64,000 bases of DNA from Pseudomonadota bacterium (GCA_021845505.1 JAJZVU010000014.1:1-64000); one strand, 5' to 3'; shown: positions 12,155 to 22,058, numbered from the stretch's first letter. The notes: generated by a model not told the origin, from the letters alone. Made by a program: numbers and translations.

Positions 12155-12970
12155 ATGAGTATTTCGATCAAGACCGAACAGGACCTGCCCGAGCTGCGCA
12201 TCGCCGCGCGGCTGGGCGCCGAGCTGCTCGATTACCTGACGCCTTTCGTCCAGCCCGGGATCACCACCCGGGAGATCGACCGGCTGGCCCACGAATACAC
12301 CGTGCAGGTGCAGCAGGCGATCCCCGCGCCGCTGAACTACGCGCCGCCGGGCTACACCCCCTACCCGGCGTCGATCTGCACTTCGGTCAACCACGTGGTC
12401 TGCCACGGCATTCCCAACGACCGCGCGCTCAAGGACGGCGACGTGGTCAACATCGACGTGACGGTGATCAAGAACGGCTGGCACGGCGACACCAGCCGCA
12501 TGTTCCTGGTGGGCAAGGTGGCCCCGCATGTGCAGCGGCTGTGCCGCGTCACCTACGAGGCGATGTGGCACGGCATCACCCAGGTGCGCCCCGGCGGCCA
12601 CCTGGGGGACGTCGGCCATGCGATCCAGACCTACGCCGAGGCGGCGGGCTACAGCGTGGTGCGGGAGTTCTGCGGCCACGGCATCGGCCGCAAGTTCCAC
12701 GAGGATCCGCAGGTACTGCATTACGGCAAGCCCGGCACGCTGCAGGAACTGCGCCCCGGGATGGTGTTCACCATCGAGCCGATGATCAACGCCGGGCGCC
12801 GCGAAATCCGCGAGATGCCCGACGGCTGGACCATTGTCACCAAGGACCGCTCGCTGTCCGCGCAGTGGGAGCACATGGTGCTGGTCACCGAGTCCGGCTA
12901 CGAGGTGCTGACGGTTTCCGCCGGCACCCCGGCGCCGCCGGCCTTCGTCGGCGCCGCGCAGCCGGCTTGA
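12155..12970 (+). CDS. map: Methionine aminopeptidase, type I
   Basis: Removes N-terminal methionine from new proteins; 271 aa, normal for type I MetAP. Metal ligands of the M24A fold are visible: Asp in VVNIDVTV, Asp in WHGDTSRMF, His in CGHGIG, Glu in TIEPMI and Glu in QWEHMVLV. The ATG at 12146 is in frame but overlaps the -10-like CATAAT; ATG 12155 is chosen. It is followed 34 bp later by glnD, the usual order in Burkholderiales, and is divergent from purL. Confidence 0.95.
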   Translation: MSISIKTEQDLPELRIAARLGAELLDYLTPFVQPGITTREIDRLAHEYTVQVQQAIPAPLNYAPPGYTPYPASICTSVNHVVCHGIPNDRALKDGDVVNIDVTVIKNGWHGDTSRMFLVGKVAPHVQRLCRVTYEAMWHGITQVRPGGHLGDVGHAIQTYAEAAGYSVVREFCGHGIGRKFHEDPQVLHYGKPGTLQELRPGMVFTIEPMINAGRREIREMPDGWTIVTKDRSLSAQWEHMVLVTESGYEVLTVSAGTPAPPAFVGAAQPA

Positions 12971-13004
12971 GCGCGCGCCGGGTCCGGGCGGGAAAGGCCG
13001 CGCG

Positions 13005-15614
13005 ATGAACGCTCCGGCGCTGGCCCAGGCCGACACCGACCTGGCCCGGGTGCGCGACGCCTGGCGCGCGCAGCGCCAGCGCAGCATCGACGATTTCCGC
13101 CGGCATCCCGGTCGCCTGACCCACCTGCTGCGCGGCCTGTGCGCCGCCGCCGAGCGGGCCTTGCGCGACGTGTGGCTTTGCGCGGGCATGCCGGCCGGCG
13201 CGGCCCTGCTGGCGGTCGGGGGCTTCGGCCGCGGCGAGCTGTTTCCCGGATCGGACGTCGACGTGGTCGTGCTGCTGCCCGACGCCGACGACGAGGCCCT
13301 GCGCGCCGCGGCCGAGCGCTTTGTCGCCGGCTGCTGGGACGTCGGACTGGAAATCGGCGCCAGCGTGCGCACCATCGATGCGTGCATCGAGGAGTCGGTC
13401 GCCGACCTGACGGTGCAGACCTCGCTGCTGGAGGCGCGGCCGCTGTGCGGCAGCGCCGCGCTGGTCCGGCGCTTCGACGCCGCCTGGGGCTCCAGCCTGG
13501 ATGCGCGGGACTTCTTCCAGGCCAAGCTGCTGGAGATGCGCCAGCGCCACGCCAGGTTCGAGAACACCCCCTACGCGCTCGAGCCCAATTGCAAGGAAAG
13601 CCCCGGCGGTCTGCGCGACCTGCAGATCCTGCTGTGGGTGGCACGCGCCGCGGGGCTGGGCAGAAGCTGGTCGCAGTTGCTGCGCCACGGGGTGCTCAGC
13701 CGCTACGAGGCACGCAAGATCCAGGCCAACGAGCGGCTGCTCAAGCACATTCGCGCCCACCTGCACCTGGCCGCCGGACGCCGCGAGGACCGACTGGGTT
13801 TCGATCTGCAGACCAGCGTCGCCGATTCCCTCGGACTGGTCGCCGACTCCACCAAGCGCGCCGGCGAAGTGCTGATGCAGCGCTACTACTGGGCGGCCAA
13901 GGCGGTCGAGCAGCTCAACCAGATCGTGCTGCTGAGCATCGAGGGCCGGCTGTGGCCCGAGCTCGCCTCGCAGCAGGGCCGCCCGGTGCGCGGCATCGAG
14001 GGCGTGGTCGACGGCATGTTCCTGGACAAGGACGGACGACTCGAGCCTGCCGACCTCGATCTCTACGAGCGCGATCCGCCGGCCATCCTGGAGACCTTCG
14101 TCGCCTTCACGCTGGCCCCCGGCATCCGCGGCCTGACCGCGCCCACGCTGCGCGCGCTGTACCACGCGCGCGAGCGCATGGACGCCGGCTTCCGCAATGC
14201 CCCGCGCAGCCGCGCGGCGTTCATGCGCATCCTGCGCTCGCCCAGGGGAATCACCCACGCGCTGCGGCTGATGAACCGCACCAGCGTGCTGGGCCGCTAC
14301 CTGCCGGCGTTCCGCAGGATCGTCGGCCGCATGCAGCACGACCTGTTCCACGTCTACACGGTCGACCAGCACATCCTGATGGTGGTGCGAAATGTGCGCC
14401 GCTTCTTCATCCTCGAGCACGCCCACGAGTATCCCTTCTGCTCGCAGTTGGCCGCCGGGCTGGAGAAGCCGTGGCGGCTGGTGCTGGCGGCTCTGTTCCA
14501 CGACATCGCCAAGGGACGCGGAGGCGACCACTCGGTGCTGGGCGCGGTGGAGTGGCGCCGCTTCGCGCGGGCCCACGGCATCGCCCGCGAGGACGCCGAT
14601 TTCGTCGCGCTGCTGGTCGAGCAGCACCTGAGCATGTCGCGTGTCGCGCAGAAGGAGGACCTGAGCGACCCCGAGGTGGTGCTGCGCTTCGCCTCGACGG
14701 TGGGCGACGAGCCCAGGCTGACCGCGCTGTACCTGCTGACGGTGGCCGACATCCGCGGCACCAGCCCGAAGGTATGGAACGGCTGGAAGGCCAAGCTGCT
14801 CGAAGACCTGTACCGCGCCACGCTGCGGGTGCTGGGAGGACAGGCGCCGAACCCGCAGGCCGAGATCGAGCAGCGGCGGGCGGAAGCGCGCCGGCTGCTG
14901 AACCTGTACGGCATCGACGCCCAGGCGACCGCGGGCTTCTGGGACACCCTGGACTCGAGCTATTTCCTGCGCCACGATCCGGCCGACGTGGCCTGGCACA
15001 CCCGCGAACTGCTGCGACGCGGCGACGCCGATGCGATGCTGGTCAGCTGCCGGCTGGCTCCGCACGGCGAGGGCCTGCAGGTGCTGGTGTACGGACCCGA
15101 CCAGGTCGACCTGTTCGCCCGCATCTGCGGGTTCTTCGACAGCCACAACTTCAGCATCCTCGACGCCAAGGTGCACACCACGCGGGGCGGCCGGGCGCTG
15201 GACAGCTTCGTAGTCGTCGAGCCCTCGCTGGCGCAGCGCTACCGCCACCTGATCTCCCTCGTCGAGGTCGAGCTCGCGCGCACCCTGGCCGAGCGCCCGC
15301 CACTGCCCGAGCCGGTGCGCGGAAGGCTGTCGCGCCGGGTACGCCATTTCCCGGTGCAGCCGCGGGTCGAGCTGCGCCCCGACGAACGCGGCAGCAACTG
15401 GATCCTCAGCGTGCGCGCCAGCGACCGCACCGGTCTGCTGTATGCCATCGCGCGAGTGCTGGCGGCGCGATCGATCAGCGTGCAGCTGGCCAAGATCACC
15501 ACGCTGGGCGAGCGGGTCGAGGACACCTTCCTGCTGCACGGCGACTCGCTGACCGACGAGCGCACCCAGATCGAAATCGAAAGCCGCCTGCTCGACGAAC
15601 TGGCCCCCGCCTGA
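13005..15614 (+). CDS. glnD: Bifunctional PII uridylyltransferase/uridylyl-removing enzyme
   Basis: Senses glutamine and adds or removes UMP on PII proteins to control nitrogen assimilation; 869 aa. The nucleotidyltransferase motif [15 protein letters not shown] is at residues 72-86 (both catalytic Asp present), the HD phosphohydrolase pair is His499-Asp500 (LFHDIAKG), and two C-terminal ACT domains lie near 695-765 ([19 protein letters not shown]) and 800-869 ([13 protein letters not shown]). All domains are complete, so both activities are expected. It ends at a strong hairpin. Confidence 0.95.
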   Translation: MNAPALAQADTDLARVRDAWRAQRQRSIDDFRRHPGRLTHLLRGLCAAAERALRDVWLCAGMPAGAALLAVGGFGRGELFPGSDVDVVVLLPDADDEALRAAAERFVAGCWDVGLEIGASVRTIDACIEESVADLTVQTSLLEARPLCGSAALVRRFDAAWGSSLDARDFFQAKLLEMRQRHARFENTPYALEPNCKESPGGLRDLQILLWVARAAGLGRSWSQLLRHGVLSRYEARKIQANERLLKHIRAHLHLAAGRREDRLGFDLQTSVADSLGLVADSTKRAGEVLMQRYYWAAKAVEQLNQIVLLSIEGRLWPELASQQGRPVRGIEGVVDGMFLDKDGRLEPADLDLYERDPPAILETFVAFTLAPGIRGLTAPTLRALYHARERMDAGFRNAPRSRAAFMRILRSPRGITHALRLMNRTSVLGRYLPAFRRIVGRMQHDLFHVYTVDQHILMVVRNVRRFFILEHAHEYPFCSQLAAGLEKPWRLVLAALFHDIAKGRGGDHSVLGAVEWRRFARAHGIAREDADFVALLVEQHLSMSRVAQKEDLSDPEVVLRFASTVGDEPRLTALYLLTVADIRGTSPKVWNGWKAKLLEDLYRATLRVLGGQAPNPQAEIEQRRAEARRLLNLYGIDAQATAGFWDTLDSSYFLRHDPADVAWHTRELLRRGDADAMLVSCRLAPHGEGLQVLVYGPDQVDLFARICGFFDSHNFSILDAKVHTTRGGRALDSFVVVEPSLAQRYRHLISLVEVELARTLAERPPLPEPVRGRLSRRVRHFPVQPRVELRPDERGSNWILSVRASDRTGLLYAIARVLAARSISVQLAKITTLGERVEDTFLLHGDSLTDERTQIEIESRLLDELAPA

Positions 15615-15634
15615 CGCGCGACAGCCGAGCCGGG

Positions 15635-15656
15635 CCCGCCGCCTGCCGGCGGCGGG
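15635..15656. terminator. Bidirectional hairpin between glnD and cbpM
   Basis: CCCGCCGCC-TGCC-GGCGGCGGG: a perfect 9 bp stem with a 4-base loop, 20 bp after the glnD stop and 4 bp before the convergent cbpM stop. There is no T-run, as is common in such GC-rich genomes. Confidence 0.7.
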
Positions 15657-15660
15657 TGCT

Positions 15661-15975
15661 TCAGGTCTCCAGACCCGCGCGGCGCAGCCGCAGCCGCAGT
15701 TCGTCGATCTGCTCGAGCAGTTGCAGCGCCAGCGCGGCGCCTTCGAGGTTCAGTCCGAGGTCGCGCTGCAGCCGCCTCACGCGGCGCGCGACGAACAGCG
15801 CCTCGACGGCAAAGCGCGGGCGCCCGGCGTCGGCGGCCAACGGCTGCAGGATCGCGGTGTCGACCAGCTCCAGCACCCACGCTTCGCTCTCGCCGCAGGC
15901 CCGCGCCAGATCCTCGGCTGCCAGAGCGGGCTGCGCACCGTCCAGGAATTCGGCGATCAGTCGTTGCATGTCCAT
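15661..15975 (-). CDS. cbpM: Chaperone modulator CbpM
   Basis: Small MerR-like helical protein of 104 aa that binds and modulates CbpA. The first residues ([13 protein letters not shown]) differ from E. coli but the body LCxE-like helix, IxQPL (AILQPLAADA), RF-VEAL...RVRRLQRDLGLNLEGAALALQLL matches the family. Its ATG overlaps the stop of cbpA (ATGA at 15975-15977... on the minus strand), so the two are translationally coupled. Confidence 0.85.
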   Translation of the reverse strand: MDMQRLIAEFLDGAQPALAAEDLARACGESEAWVLELVDTAILQPLAADAGRPRFAVEALFVARRVRRLQRDLGLNLEGAALALQLLEQIDELRLRLRRAGLET

Positions 15976-16910
15976 CACCCTTCGAATCCGGCGCGCGGAT
16001 GGAAGCGCAGCTCGGCCGCCATGCGCTGCCACGCCTGAACGACCTTGGGATCGTCCGCCGGAGGCAGCACCACCTGCAGCTGCACGTACAGGTCGCCCGC
16101 GGGCTGCCCCGGCAGCCCGCGGCCCTTCAGGCGCAGCTTGCGCCCCGCCTGCGACCCCGGGGGTACCCGCAATTCCAGCCTGCCGCCCGGTACCGGCAGC
16201 TGCACCTCGCAACCCAGCGCCGCCTCCCAGGGCGCCAGCGGCAGGTCCATGTAGAGGTCGCGCTCGACCAGGCGCCACAGCCGATGCGGCCGGAAGTGGA
16301 TCTCCAGGTAGAGGTCGCCGCGAGCGCCGCCGGCCCCGGCTGCGCCCTGTCCCGCCAGGCGCAGCCGCTGGCCCTCGCGCACCCCGGGCGGAATGCGCAC
16401 CTGCAGGCTGCGCTCGACCAGCCGCACGCGCCCGGAGGCATCGGCCTGCGGGCTTTGCAGCGTGATGGTGCGCTCGGCTCCGGAGAAGGCATCCTCGATG
16501 TCGACGGCCACGCGGGCATGGTGGTCCGCAGCCATCGCCTGCGCGCCGCCGCGCGGCTGGCGCGCGGCACCGAACAGCGACTCGAAGAATTCGCTGAACG
16601 CGGCCTCGTCTGCGGCGTGGCCGGGCCCGCCGTCGCCGCTGAACTCGAAGCCGCTGCCCCAGTCGGGGGGCGGCTGGAACTCCTGCCCGCTCTGCCAGCG
16701 CGCGCCCAGGCGGTCGTAGGCGGCGCGCTTCTCGGCGTCGCGCAGCACCTCGTAGGCCTCTCCGAGTTCCTTGAAGCGCTCCTCGGCCTGCGGCTCCTTG
16801 CTGACGTCCGGGTGGTACTTGCGCGCCAGCTTGCGGTAGGCGCGCTTGATGTCGTCGTCCGCGGCATCGCGGGGTACGCCGAGGATCGCGTAGTAGTCCT
16901 TGTATTGCAT
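15975..16910 (-). CDS. cbpA: Curved DNA-binding protein / DnaJ-class co-chaperone CbpA
   Basis: DnaJ-type co-chaperone of DnaK, 311 aa. J domain at residues 1-70 with the HPD triad in KYHPDVS, a G-rich linker (70-130), then two C-terminal beta-sandwich substrate-binding domains ([30 protein letters not shown]). The Cys-rich zinc finger of DnaJ is absent, which defines CbpA. The start ATG at 16910 begins the canonical [11 protein letters not shown] heat-shock-type promoter lies 46 bp upstream, and cbpM follows with overlap. Confidence 0.92.
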   Translation of the reverse strand: MQYKDYYAILGVPRDAADDDIKRAYRKLARKYHPDVSKEPQAEERFKELGEAYEVLRDAEKRAAYDRLGARWQSGQEFQPPPDWGSGFEFSGDGGPGHAADEAAFSEFFESLFGAARQPRGGAQAMAADHHARVAVDIEDAFSGAERTITLQSPQADASGRVRLVERSLQVRIPPGVREGQRLRLAGQGAAGAGGARGDLYLEIHFRPHRLWRLVERDLYMDLPLAPWEAALGCEVQLPVPGGRLELRVPPGSQAGRKLRLKGRGLPGQPAGDLYVQLQVVLPPADDPKVVQAWQRMAAELRFHPRAGFEG

Positions 16911-16955
16911 CGGCTGCGGGGCGGGGGAGCGCCCGGGACGGGCGCCTTGCGAACC

Positions 16956-16984
16956 ATGTGGGAGCCGTGCCGAGTCTTTTCAAG
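16956..16984 (-). promoter_or_regulatory. Sigma-32-type promoter of cbpA-cbpM
   Basis: On the minus strand CTTGAAA (16984-16978, perfect -35), 14 bp spacer, TCCCACAT (16963-16956), close to CCCCATNT. The predicted start is near 16949, about 39 bases before the cbpA ATG. Heat-shock control is expected for a co-chaperone. Confidence 0.6.
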
Positions 16985-17287
16985 AGCCCCGGTCAGATTC
17001 CGGCCATACCTGTCGCGGCGAGTAAGAACCTGTATCAGGCGGCTTGATTCCGCGATGTCCCCGGGCCGGCGCGATACGTCCTGTTTCTCTCGTCTCCTCC
17101 GGTTTCAATGGGTCACGGACACGACATTTGCGTCCGCTGTACTGCGCGCTGCCGCCCGCCTCCGGAATGGTCATGGCCGATTTGCAGGGCCGGGCTGCGT
17201 ATCGCCTTGAAAATACCTCGCCCGTCGCCCGGCACGGCGCATCGGCCGGGCCGTCTCAAAATCCGACAACCGCAAAGGGACTTCTCG
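16985..17287. other. Intergenic region between cbpA promoter and TonB receptor
   Basis: About 300 bp with no convincing gene. It should hold the receptor promoter and leader. No Fur box, cobalamin or other riboswitch consensus was recognised. Short open frames on both strands here show no ribosome site or recognisable protein. AAGGGA sits 8 bases before the receptor ATG. Confidence 0.5.
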
Positions 17288-19732
17288 ATGAAACACCGCA
17301 TGTTCGCGCTGGGCAGCCTGGCTGCCGCGCTGGCCGCCGCCTGCGCCGCGCCGGTCCGGGCCCAATCGGCCCAATCGGCCCAATCGGCCCAATCGGCCCA
17401 ATCGGCCCAATCGGCCCAATCCCTCGGCAGCGTGCAGGCCGACTCGACCGCCTCGGCCTCCGCGAACGCCTCTGCCAAGGCCTTTTCCAGCAAGGTCTAC
17501 ACCCGCGAGCAGCTGCTGCACACCACGCAACCGGTGAAGACCGTGTCCAAGCATGCGATCGACCTGTTCGGGCCCGCCGCCTCGGGCATGCAGGCGCTGA
17601 GCATGCTGCCCAACGTCAAGATCAGCAGCTACAGCCCGATGAGCGTATCCGCCCGCTCGACCCTGTCGATGCGCGGGGTCAAGGTGGGCAACAACAGCAT
17701 TCCCGGCGACCTGGCCTCCAACTCGATCACCGCCGAACTCGACGGCGTGCCGCTGAACAGCCTGATCCAGGGCACCGGCTGGCACTCGCCCGAGGTTCCG
17801 ATCGGCGCGCTGCTGCAGGGCATCAACGTGGTGCAAGGGCCGGGGGACGCCCGCGACCGCTGGTACGACAGCCTGGGCGGCACGGTGAACTTCATCCCGC
17901 TGCAGCCGACCGGACGGCCGTTGACCCGGGTCGATCTGTCGCTTGGCAGCAACAGCTCCCGGGTGCTGTCGGTGACCCACACGACCGGCGACTTCCACGG
18001 CTGGTCCTCGGTGTTCGGCGTGGCCGACGCCTACAGCCACAGCTACCGCAGCGGAGCGACGCTGCACTCCAAGACCCTGCAGGGCTACCTGAAGGCACGC
18101 AAGAGCATCGAGAACGGCAGCCTGAGCTTCGGCGCCTACAGCCTGGACAACAACGAACACCGGCCGAACATGATCCCGGTGAACGCGTCGGACGCCGCGG
18201 CCAACGGGATCTATCTGAACGGCAGCAACGGCGGCAGCGGGGAGCTCTACAGCCAGCAGACCTCGGGCTTCTACTCGACGCTGCCGCCGTCGCTGTGGCA
18301 GAAACACATCTACATCAAGGACAACATGGCGTGGACGAGGCTGCGGCTGCACCTCGATCCGGGCTGGAAAATGTCCAACCTGATTTTCATCCGCGATGGC
18401 AATGTCGAGCACTTCCGGCAGAATTATTTCACCAACGGTGGCGCACCCGCGGCCAACGCCGGCGAATATTACACCGAACATTCGCTGAATTATGGCGACA
18501 AACTGACTTTCGATCAGCGACTGGACCGCCGGAACACCATCAGTTACGGCGGTTATTTTCTCGCCTCGCGCTCGAGCAACAACTATATCGGCTACACGCC
18601 GAACCCGTCGATCAGCGTCAACGCCGACAGCGGACTGACCGCCGCCGACATCGACAGCATCGGCGCCAACACCACGACCAACCTGTACTGGGCGGCCTTC
18701 CTGCAGGACCGATTCCGGCCCGTGCGATCGCTGGTGATCGTGCCCGGGATCCGCTTCGTCAGCTTCGAGACCAATTTCTCCAACACCACCCAGGCGCAGG
18801 CAAGCGGCCTCGGATTGAGCCCGGCCTTTGCCTCCAGCACCGCCACCGGCGACCCGACCCCCGACTCGTCGACCAACTTCCACAAGGCGGAGCCCTCGCT
18901 GTCGATGAACTGGAGGATCCGGCCCGGGCTGCATGCCTTCGGCAGCTACGCCGTGGCCTACCACAACCCGCGCGACGGCAACTACGACCCCATCTCGACC
19001 GTCGCCCCCGACCTGGCGCTGCTGCAGCTGGTGAAGGCGCAGACCTTCGACGCCGGGCTGCGCTACCACGCCCGCCGGGTCGCCGGGTTGCGCGACGTCT
19101 ACGCCAGCGTCGACTATTTCCACACCAGGCTGTCGAACGAGACGGTCAAGTTCAGCAACCTGGTCAACAACCAGCGCATGTTCGCCACCGGGGCCGCGTC
19201 GCTGCAGGGCATCGACCTGCAACTGCGCGGAGCGGTCGACCGCGACTGGATGGCCTTCGCCAACCTGGGCTGGCTCGATTCCACCTGGGACAGCTACTAC
19301 AGCTTCTCGTCCAAGCAGAGCTTCGACGGCCAACCGGTGTCCAATTCGCCGAAGATCACCGCCAACCTGGGTCTGACCTACCGCTACTTCTACGGCTCGG
19401 GAGTCGTCGACACCACGCTGTGGGACCAGTACACCGGCGCGCAGTACCTGTTCGACAACAACCTGGTGGCGCCGACCTCCCAGCAGATCCCCAGCTACAA
19501 CCTGCTGAACCTGAGCGTCAAGGACCGCATGCCCCAGCTGATCCCGGGGACCCAGCTGACCACCCTGACGCTGTCGGTGCTCAACCTGCTGGGCAAGCAG
19601 TACAACTCGACCGAGTACATCTCGTCGGGCGGCTACTTCGGCACCGGCAATGCCCCCAATGGCAACGGCTACGTGATCGCCAACCCGGGGGCACCGCGGC
19701 AGATCTACCTCGGCCTGTCGGCGGCGTTCTAG
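17288..19732 (+). CDS. TonB-dependent outer membrane receptor
   Basis: 814 aa. Signal peptide MKHRMFALGSLAAALAAACA...VRA, then seven Ala-Gln-Ser repeats, a linker, the plug domain (about 90-220, with SARSTLSMRGVKVG and the IxVVQGPGD motif ahead of SLGGTVNFIP) and a 22-strand beta barrel ending in the outer-membrane signature Phe (GLSAAF). The frame is open upstream to 17108, but only ATG 17288 is followed by a signal peptide and preceded by AAGGGA. The plug carries RGVKVGNNSIPGD rather than the common siderophore-type RGF. Substrate unknown: no iron regulator, transporter or TonB system is adjacent. Confidence 0.9.
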   Translation: MKHRMFALGSLAAALAAACAAPVRAQSAQSAQSAQSAQSAQSAQSLGSVQADSTASASANASAKAFSSKVYTREQLLHTTQPVKTVSKHAIDLFGPAASGMQALSMLPNVKISSYSPMSVSARSTLSMRGVKVGNNSIPGDLASNSITAELDGVPLNSLIQGTGWHSPEVPIGALLQGINVVQGPGDARDRWYDSLGGTVNFIPLQPTGRPLTRVDLSLGSNSSRVLSVTHTTGDFHGWSSVFGVADAYSHSYRSGATLHSKTLQGYLKARKSIENGSLSFGAYSLDNNEHRPNMIPVNASDAAANGIYLNGSNGGSGELYSQQTSGFYSTLPPSLWQKHIYIKDNMAWTRLRLHLDPGWKMSNLIFIRDGNVEHFRQNYFTNGGAPAANAGEYYTEHSLNYGDKLTFDQRLDRRNTISYGGYFLASRSSNNYIGYTPNPSISVNADSGLTAADIDSIGANTTTNLYWAAFLQDRFRPVRSLVIVPGIRFVSFETNFSNTTQAQASGLGLSPAFASSTATGDPTPDSSTNFHKAEPSLSMNWRIRPGLHAFGSYAVAYHNPRDGNYDPISTVAPDLALLQLVKAQTFDAGLRYHARRVAGLRDVYASVDYFHTRLSNETVKFSNLVNNQRMFATGAASLQGIDLQLRGAVDRDWMAFANLGWLDSTWDSYYSFSSKQSFDGQPVSNSPKITANLGLTYRYFYGSGVVDTTLWDQYTGAQYLFDNNLVAPTSQQIPSYNLLNLSVKDRMPQLIPGTQLTTLTLSVLNLLGKQYNSTEYISSGGYFGTGNAPNGNGYVIANPGAPRQIYLGLSAAF
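17362..17420 (+). repeat. 9-bp tandem repeat encoding (Ala-Gln-Ser)7
   Basis: Six exact copies of CCAATCGGC from 17362 to 17415 plus a partial seventh. In frame they encode seven Ala-Gln-Ser triplets immediately after the signal peptide of the TonB-dependent receptor. Unit length 9 keeps the frame, so copy-number change would alter linker length without stopping expression. Confidence 0.95.
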
Positions 19733-19873
19733 CAGGCCGCGAAGGACCGGACGGGGGGCGGCGACGGGCAATCCGCTAGGCTGTGGGAGGCGCACGCAGC
19801 GACGTGCGTCTGCCGTTGCCCGCGCCTGCCCCTGCCTGCGCCCCGCCGCGGCGACAAGCCGCGTGAAACCCTC

Positions 19874-21055
19874 GTGTCCTCCGCCTCCTCGCCCCCCTTC
19901 TGGCGCCGCTGGTTCGGCGCCTCGCATCTTTCCGCCGGCTTTGTCACCGTGCTGGTCGGCTACACCAGTTCGGCCGCGATCGTGTTCGAGGCGGCGCGCG
20001 CCGCCGGCGCCGGGCCGGCCGAGATCGCGTCCTGGCTATGGGCGCTGGGGCTGGGAATGGGGCTGAGCTGCGCGCTGCTGTCGCTGCGCTTTCGCAGCCC
20101 CATCGTCACCGCCTGGTCGACCCCCGGCGCGGCGCTGCTGGCGACCTCGCTGCACGGCGTGCCGATGGCGCAGGCCATCGGGGTCTTCCTGTTCGCTTCC
20201 GCGCTGGCCGCGCTGGCCGGCTTCAGCGGCTGGTTCGAGCGCCTGGTGCACCGCATCCCCCGTGCGCTGGCCGCCGCGCTGCTGGCGGGGGTGTTGCTGG
20301 AGTTCGGCCTCGGGCTGTTCCACGCGCTGTCGGCCAGCCCGCTGCTGGTCGGGGCGATGCTGCTGAGCCTGTTGCTGGCGCGGCGCCTGGCTCCCCGCTA
20401 CGCGGTCGCGCTGAGCTTCGGCGTCGGCGTGGCGGTGGCGGCGCTGGCCGGCCACTGGCGGCCCGCCGGGCTGCCGTGGCAGCTGACCCATCCGGTATGG
20501 ACCACCCCGCGCTTCGCCGTCGGCAGCCTGCTGGGGATCGGCCTGCCGCTGTTCATCGTGTCCATGGCCTCGCAGAACCTGCCGGGATTGGCGGTGCTGC
20601 GCAGCAACGGCTACCAGACCCCGGCGACCCCGCTGGTCGGCTGGACCGGGCTCATCGGCGTGCTCCTGGCACCGTTCGGGGGCTTTTCCTACAACCTGGC
20701 GGCGATCACCGCGGCCATCTGCGTCGGTCCGGAGGCCGACCCCGACCCGCGCCAGCGTTGGCGCGCCGCGGTGTGGGCGGGGGTGTTCTACGCCCTCACC
20801 GGCCTGCTGGGCGCCACCGTGGCGGCGCTGTTCGCGGCCTTTCCGCCGGCCCTCGTGGCCGCGATCGCGGGACTGGCGCTGCTCAGCACCATCGGCAACA
20901 GCCTGCTGTCGGCGCTGGCCGACGACGAGTGGCGCGACGGCGCGCTGGTGACCTTCCTGGTCACGGCGTCGGGGCTGAGCCTGGGCGGCATCGGCAGCGC
21001 CTTCTGGGGCCTGGTGCTGGGGCTGGCCGCCAGCCTGATCGTGCGCCGCGCCTGA
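19874..21055 (+). CDS. benE: BenE-family benzoate/H+ symporter
   Basis: 393 aa, about 12 TM helices, matching the benzoate membrane transport family: VGYTSSAAIVFEAA near the N-terminus, the conserved TAWSTPGAALLA (about 77-88), MASQNLPGLAVLR (about 231-243) and APFGGFSYNLAAITAAICVG in the middle. Starts with GTG at 19874; no upstream ATG gives the family N-terminus and no strong ribosome site is seen. The gene is alone here, without benzoate catabolic genes beside it, so benzoate is the family substrate and not proven. Its stop codon lies in the loop of a hairpin within a tandem duplication. Confidence 0.85.
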   Translation: MSSASSPPFWRRWFGASHLSAGFVTVLVGYTSSAAIVFEAARAAGAGPAEIASWLWALGLGMGLSCALLSLRFRSPIVTAWSTPGAALLATSLHGVPMAQAIGVFLFASALAALAGFSGWFERLVHRIPRALAAALLAGVLLEFGLGLFHALSASPLLVGAMLLSLLLARRLAPRYAVALSFGVGVAVAALAGHWRPAGLPWQLTHPVWTTPRFAVGSLLGIGLPLFIVSMASQNLPGLAVLRSNGYQTPATPLVGWTGLIGVLLAPFGGFSYNLAAITAAICVGPEADPDPRQRWRAAVWAGVFYALTGLLGATVAALFAAFPPALVAAIAGLALLSTIGNSLLSALADDEWRDGALVTFLVTASGLSLGGIGSAFWGLVLGLAASLIVRRA

Positions 21056-21092
21056 CGGCGCGGACTCGTGCGCCGCGCCTGAAGGCGCGGAC
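21039..21092. repeat. 27-bp tandem duplication forming two terminator-like hairpins
   Basis: 21039-21065 and 21066-21092 are identical except one base. Each copy folds as CCGCGCC-TGAM-GGCGCGG (7 bp stem, 4-base loop; 21046-21063 and 21073-21090). The loop of the first copy contains the benE stop codon TGA (21053-21055). Lying between convergent genes, the pair probably acts as a bidirectional terminator. Confidence 0.8.
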
Positions 21093-21100
21093 GAGCGCGT

Positions 21101-22030
21101 TCAGTCGCGACCGAGCAGGAAGGGCATGGCCGCCTGCAGCAACTCGCCCGGAGCCTCCTCGGGGATGTAGTGCCCGCAGCGCAGCGTGCCGCCACGCACG
21201 TCGCGCGCCACCTGCCGCCATTCGGCCAGCGGGTCGAAGCAGCGCTGCACCACCCCGTGTTCCCCCCACAGCACCTGCAGCGGCAGTTCCAGCATGGCGC
21301 CGCGCGCGCGGTCGGCCGCGTCGTGCTCCAGGTCGATCGACGCGGCGGCGCGGTAGTCCTCGCACAGCCCATGGGCCGCGCCGGGCTGCGCCAGGCAGCG
21401 GGAATAGGCCTGCAGCGCCCGCGGGTCGAAGGCCTCGAGGCCGCCGTTGCGGCTGCGCATCAGGTCGCGCACATACGCCCCCGGGTCGGCCTCGATCAGC
21501 CGCTCGGGCAGCGGACTCGGCTGGATCAGGAAGAACCAGTGCCAATAGGCCCGCGCGTAGGTCTCGTCGGTCTTGCGGTACATCGCCAGCGTGGGGGCGA
21601 TGTCCAGCAGGGTCATGCGGCCGACGGCCTGCGGGTGGTCGGCTGCCAGCCGGTGGGCGACGCGGGCGCCGCGGTCGTGGGCCAGCACGGCGAACCGCCG
21701 GTATCCGAGGCTGCGCATGAGCTCCAGCAGGTCCCCCGCCATGGCGCGGCGGCTGTAGTTGGCATGGTCGGGCCGTCCGCGCGGCTTGGAGGAATCGCCA
21801 TAGCCCCGCAGGTCGCACAGCACCACGCTGAAATGCCTGGCCAGTTCGCCGGCGACGCGGTGCCAGATCACATGGGTCTGCGGATGCCCGTGCAGCAGCA
21901 GCAGCGGCGGGCCGTCGCCACCCTGCAGCGCGTGCAGCGACACCTCGTCGTCGATGCGCACGCGCCGCGCCTGCAAGCCCGGAAAGAACCAGGCATCGTC
22001 CTCGGAGGTGGTGAAGTCTGGCGGTTCCAT
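21101..22030 (-). CDS. Haloacetate/fluoroacetate dehalogenase-type alpha/beta hydrolase
   Basis: 309 aa alpha/beta hydrolase. Oxyanion region LLLHGHPQTH (45-54), nucleophile Asp119 in LAHDRGAR, with Arg120 and Arg123 that bind the carboxylate in fluoroacetate dehalogenases, acid Asp143 (LLDIAPT), halide-site His164-Trp165 (YWHWFFLIQP) and Tyr226, and catalytic His287 (CGHYIP). These reproduce the Asp110/Arg111/Arg114/Asp134/His155/Trp156/Tyr219/His280 set of the characterised enzyme with near-identical spacing. That pattern separates it from epoxide hydrolases. Natural substrate unknown; monocatalytic, cytosolic (no signal peptide). Divergent from hsp20 genes. Confidence 0.82.
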   Translation of the reverse strand: MEPPDFTTSEDDAWFFPGLQARRVRIDDEVSLHALQGGDGPPLLLLHGHPQTHVIWHRVAGELARHFSVVLCDLRGYGDSSKPRGRPDHANYSRRAMAGDLLELMRSLGYRRFAVLAHDRGARVAHRLAADHPQAVGRMTLLDIAPTLAMYRKTDETYARAYWHWFFLIQPSPLPERLIEADPGAYVRDLMRSRNGGLEAFDPRALQAYSRCLAQPGAAHGLCEDYRAAASIDLEHDAADRARGAMLELPLQVLWGEHGVVQRCFDPLAEWRQVARDVRGGTLRCGHYIPEEAPGELLQAAMPFLLGRD

Positions 22031-22058
22031 CGGGCAAGCATAGCCGCAACGCGGCGGT

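Noticed and set aside
12885-15539. 884-codon frame antisense to glnD
   Set aside because: Same GC-driven shadow; all glnD domains are intact on the plus strand.
16980-17174. 64-codon frame in the cbpA-TonB intergenic region
   Set aside because: No ribosome site, no recognisable motif, and it overlaps the likely receptor leader.
16985-17287. Searched for a cobalamin or other riboswitch before the TonB receptor
   Set aside because: No B12-box or other conserved core recognised by eye.
17362-17420. Tandem repeat considered as a CRISPR or phase-variable switch
   Set aside because: Units are 9 bp without spacers, and a multiple of three, so they change length but do not shift the frame.
17171-19927. 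918-codon frame antisense to the TonB receptor
   Set aside because: No recognisable domain, and the receptor on the plus strand is unmistakable.
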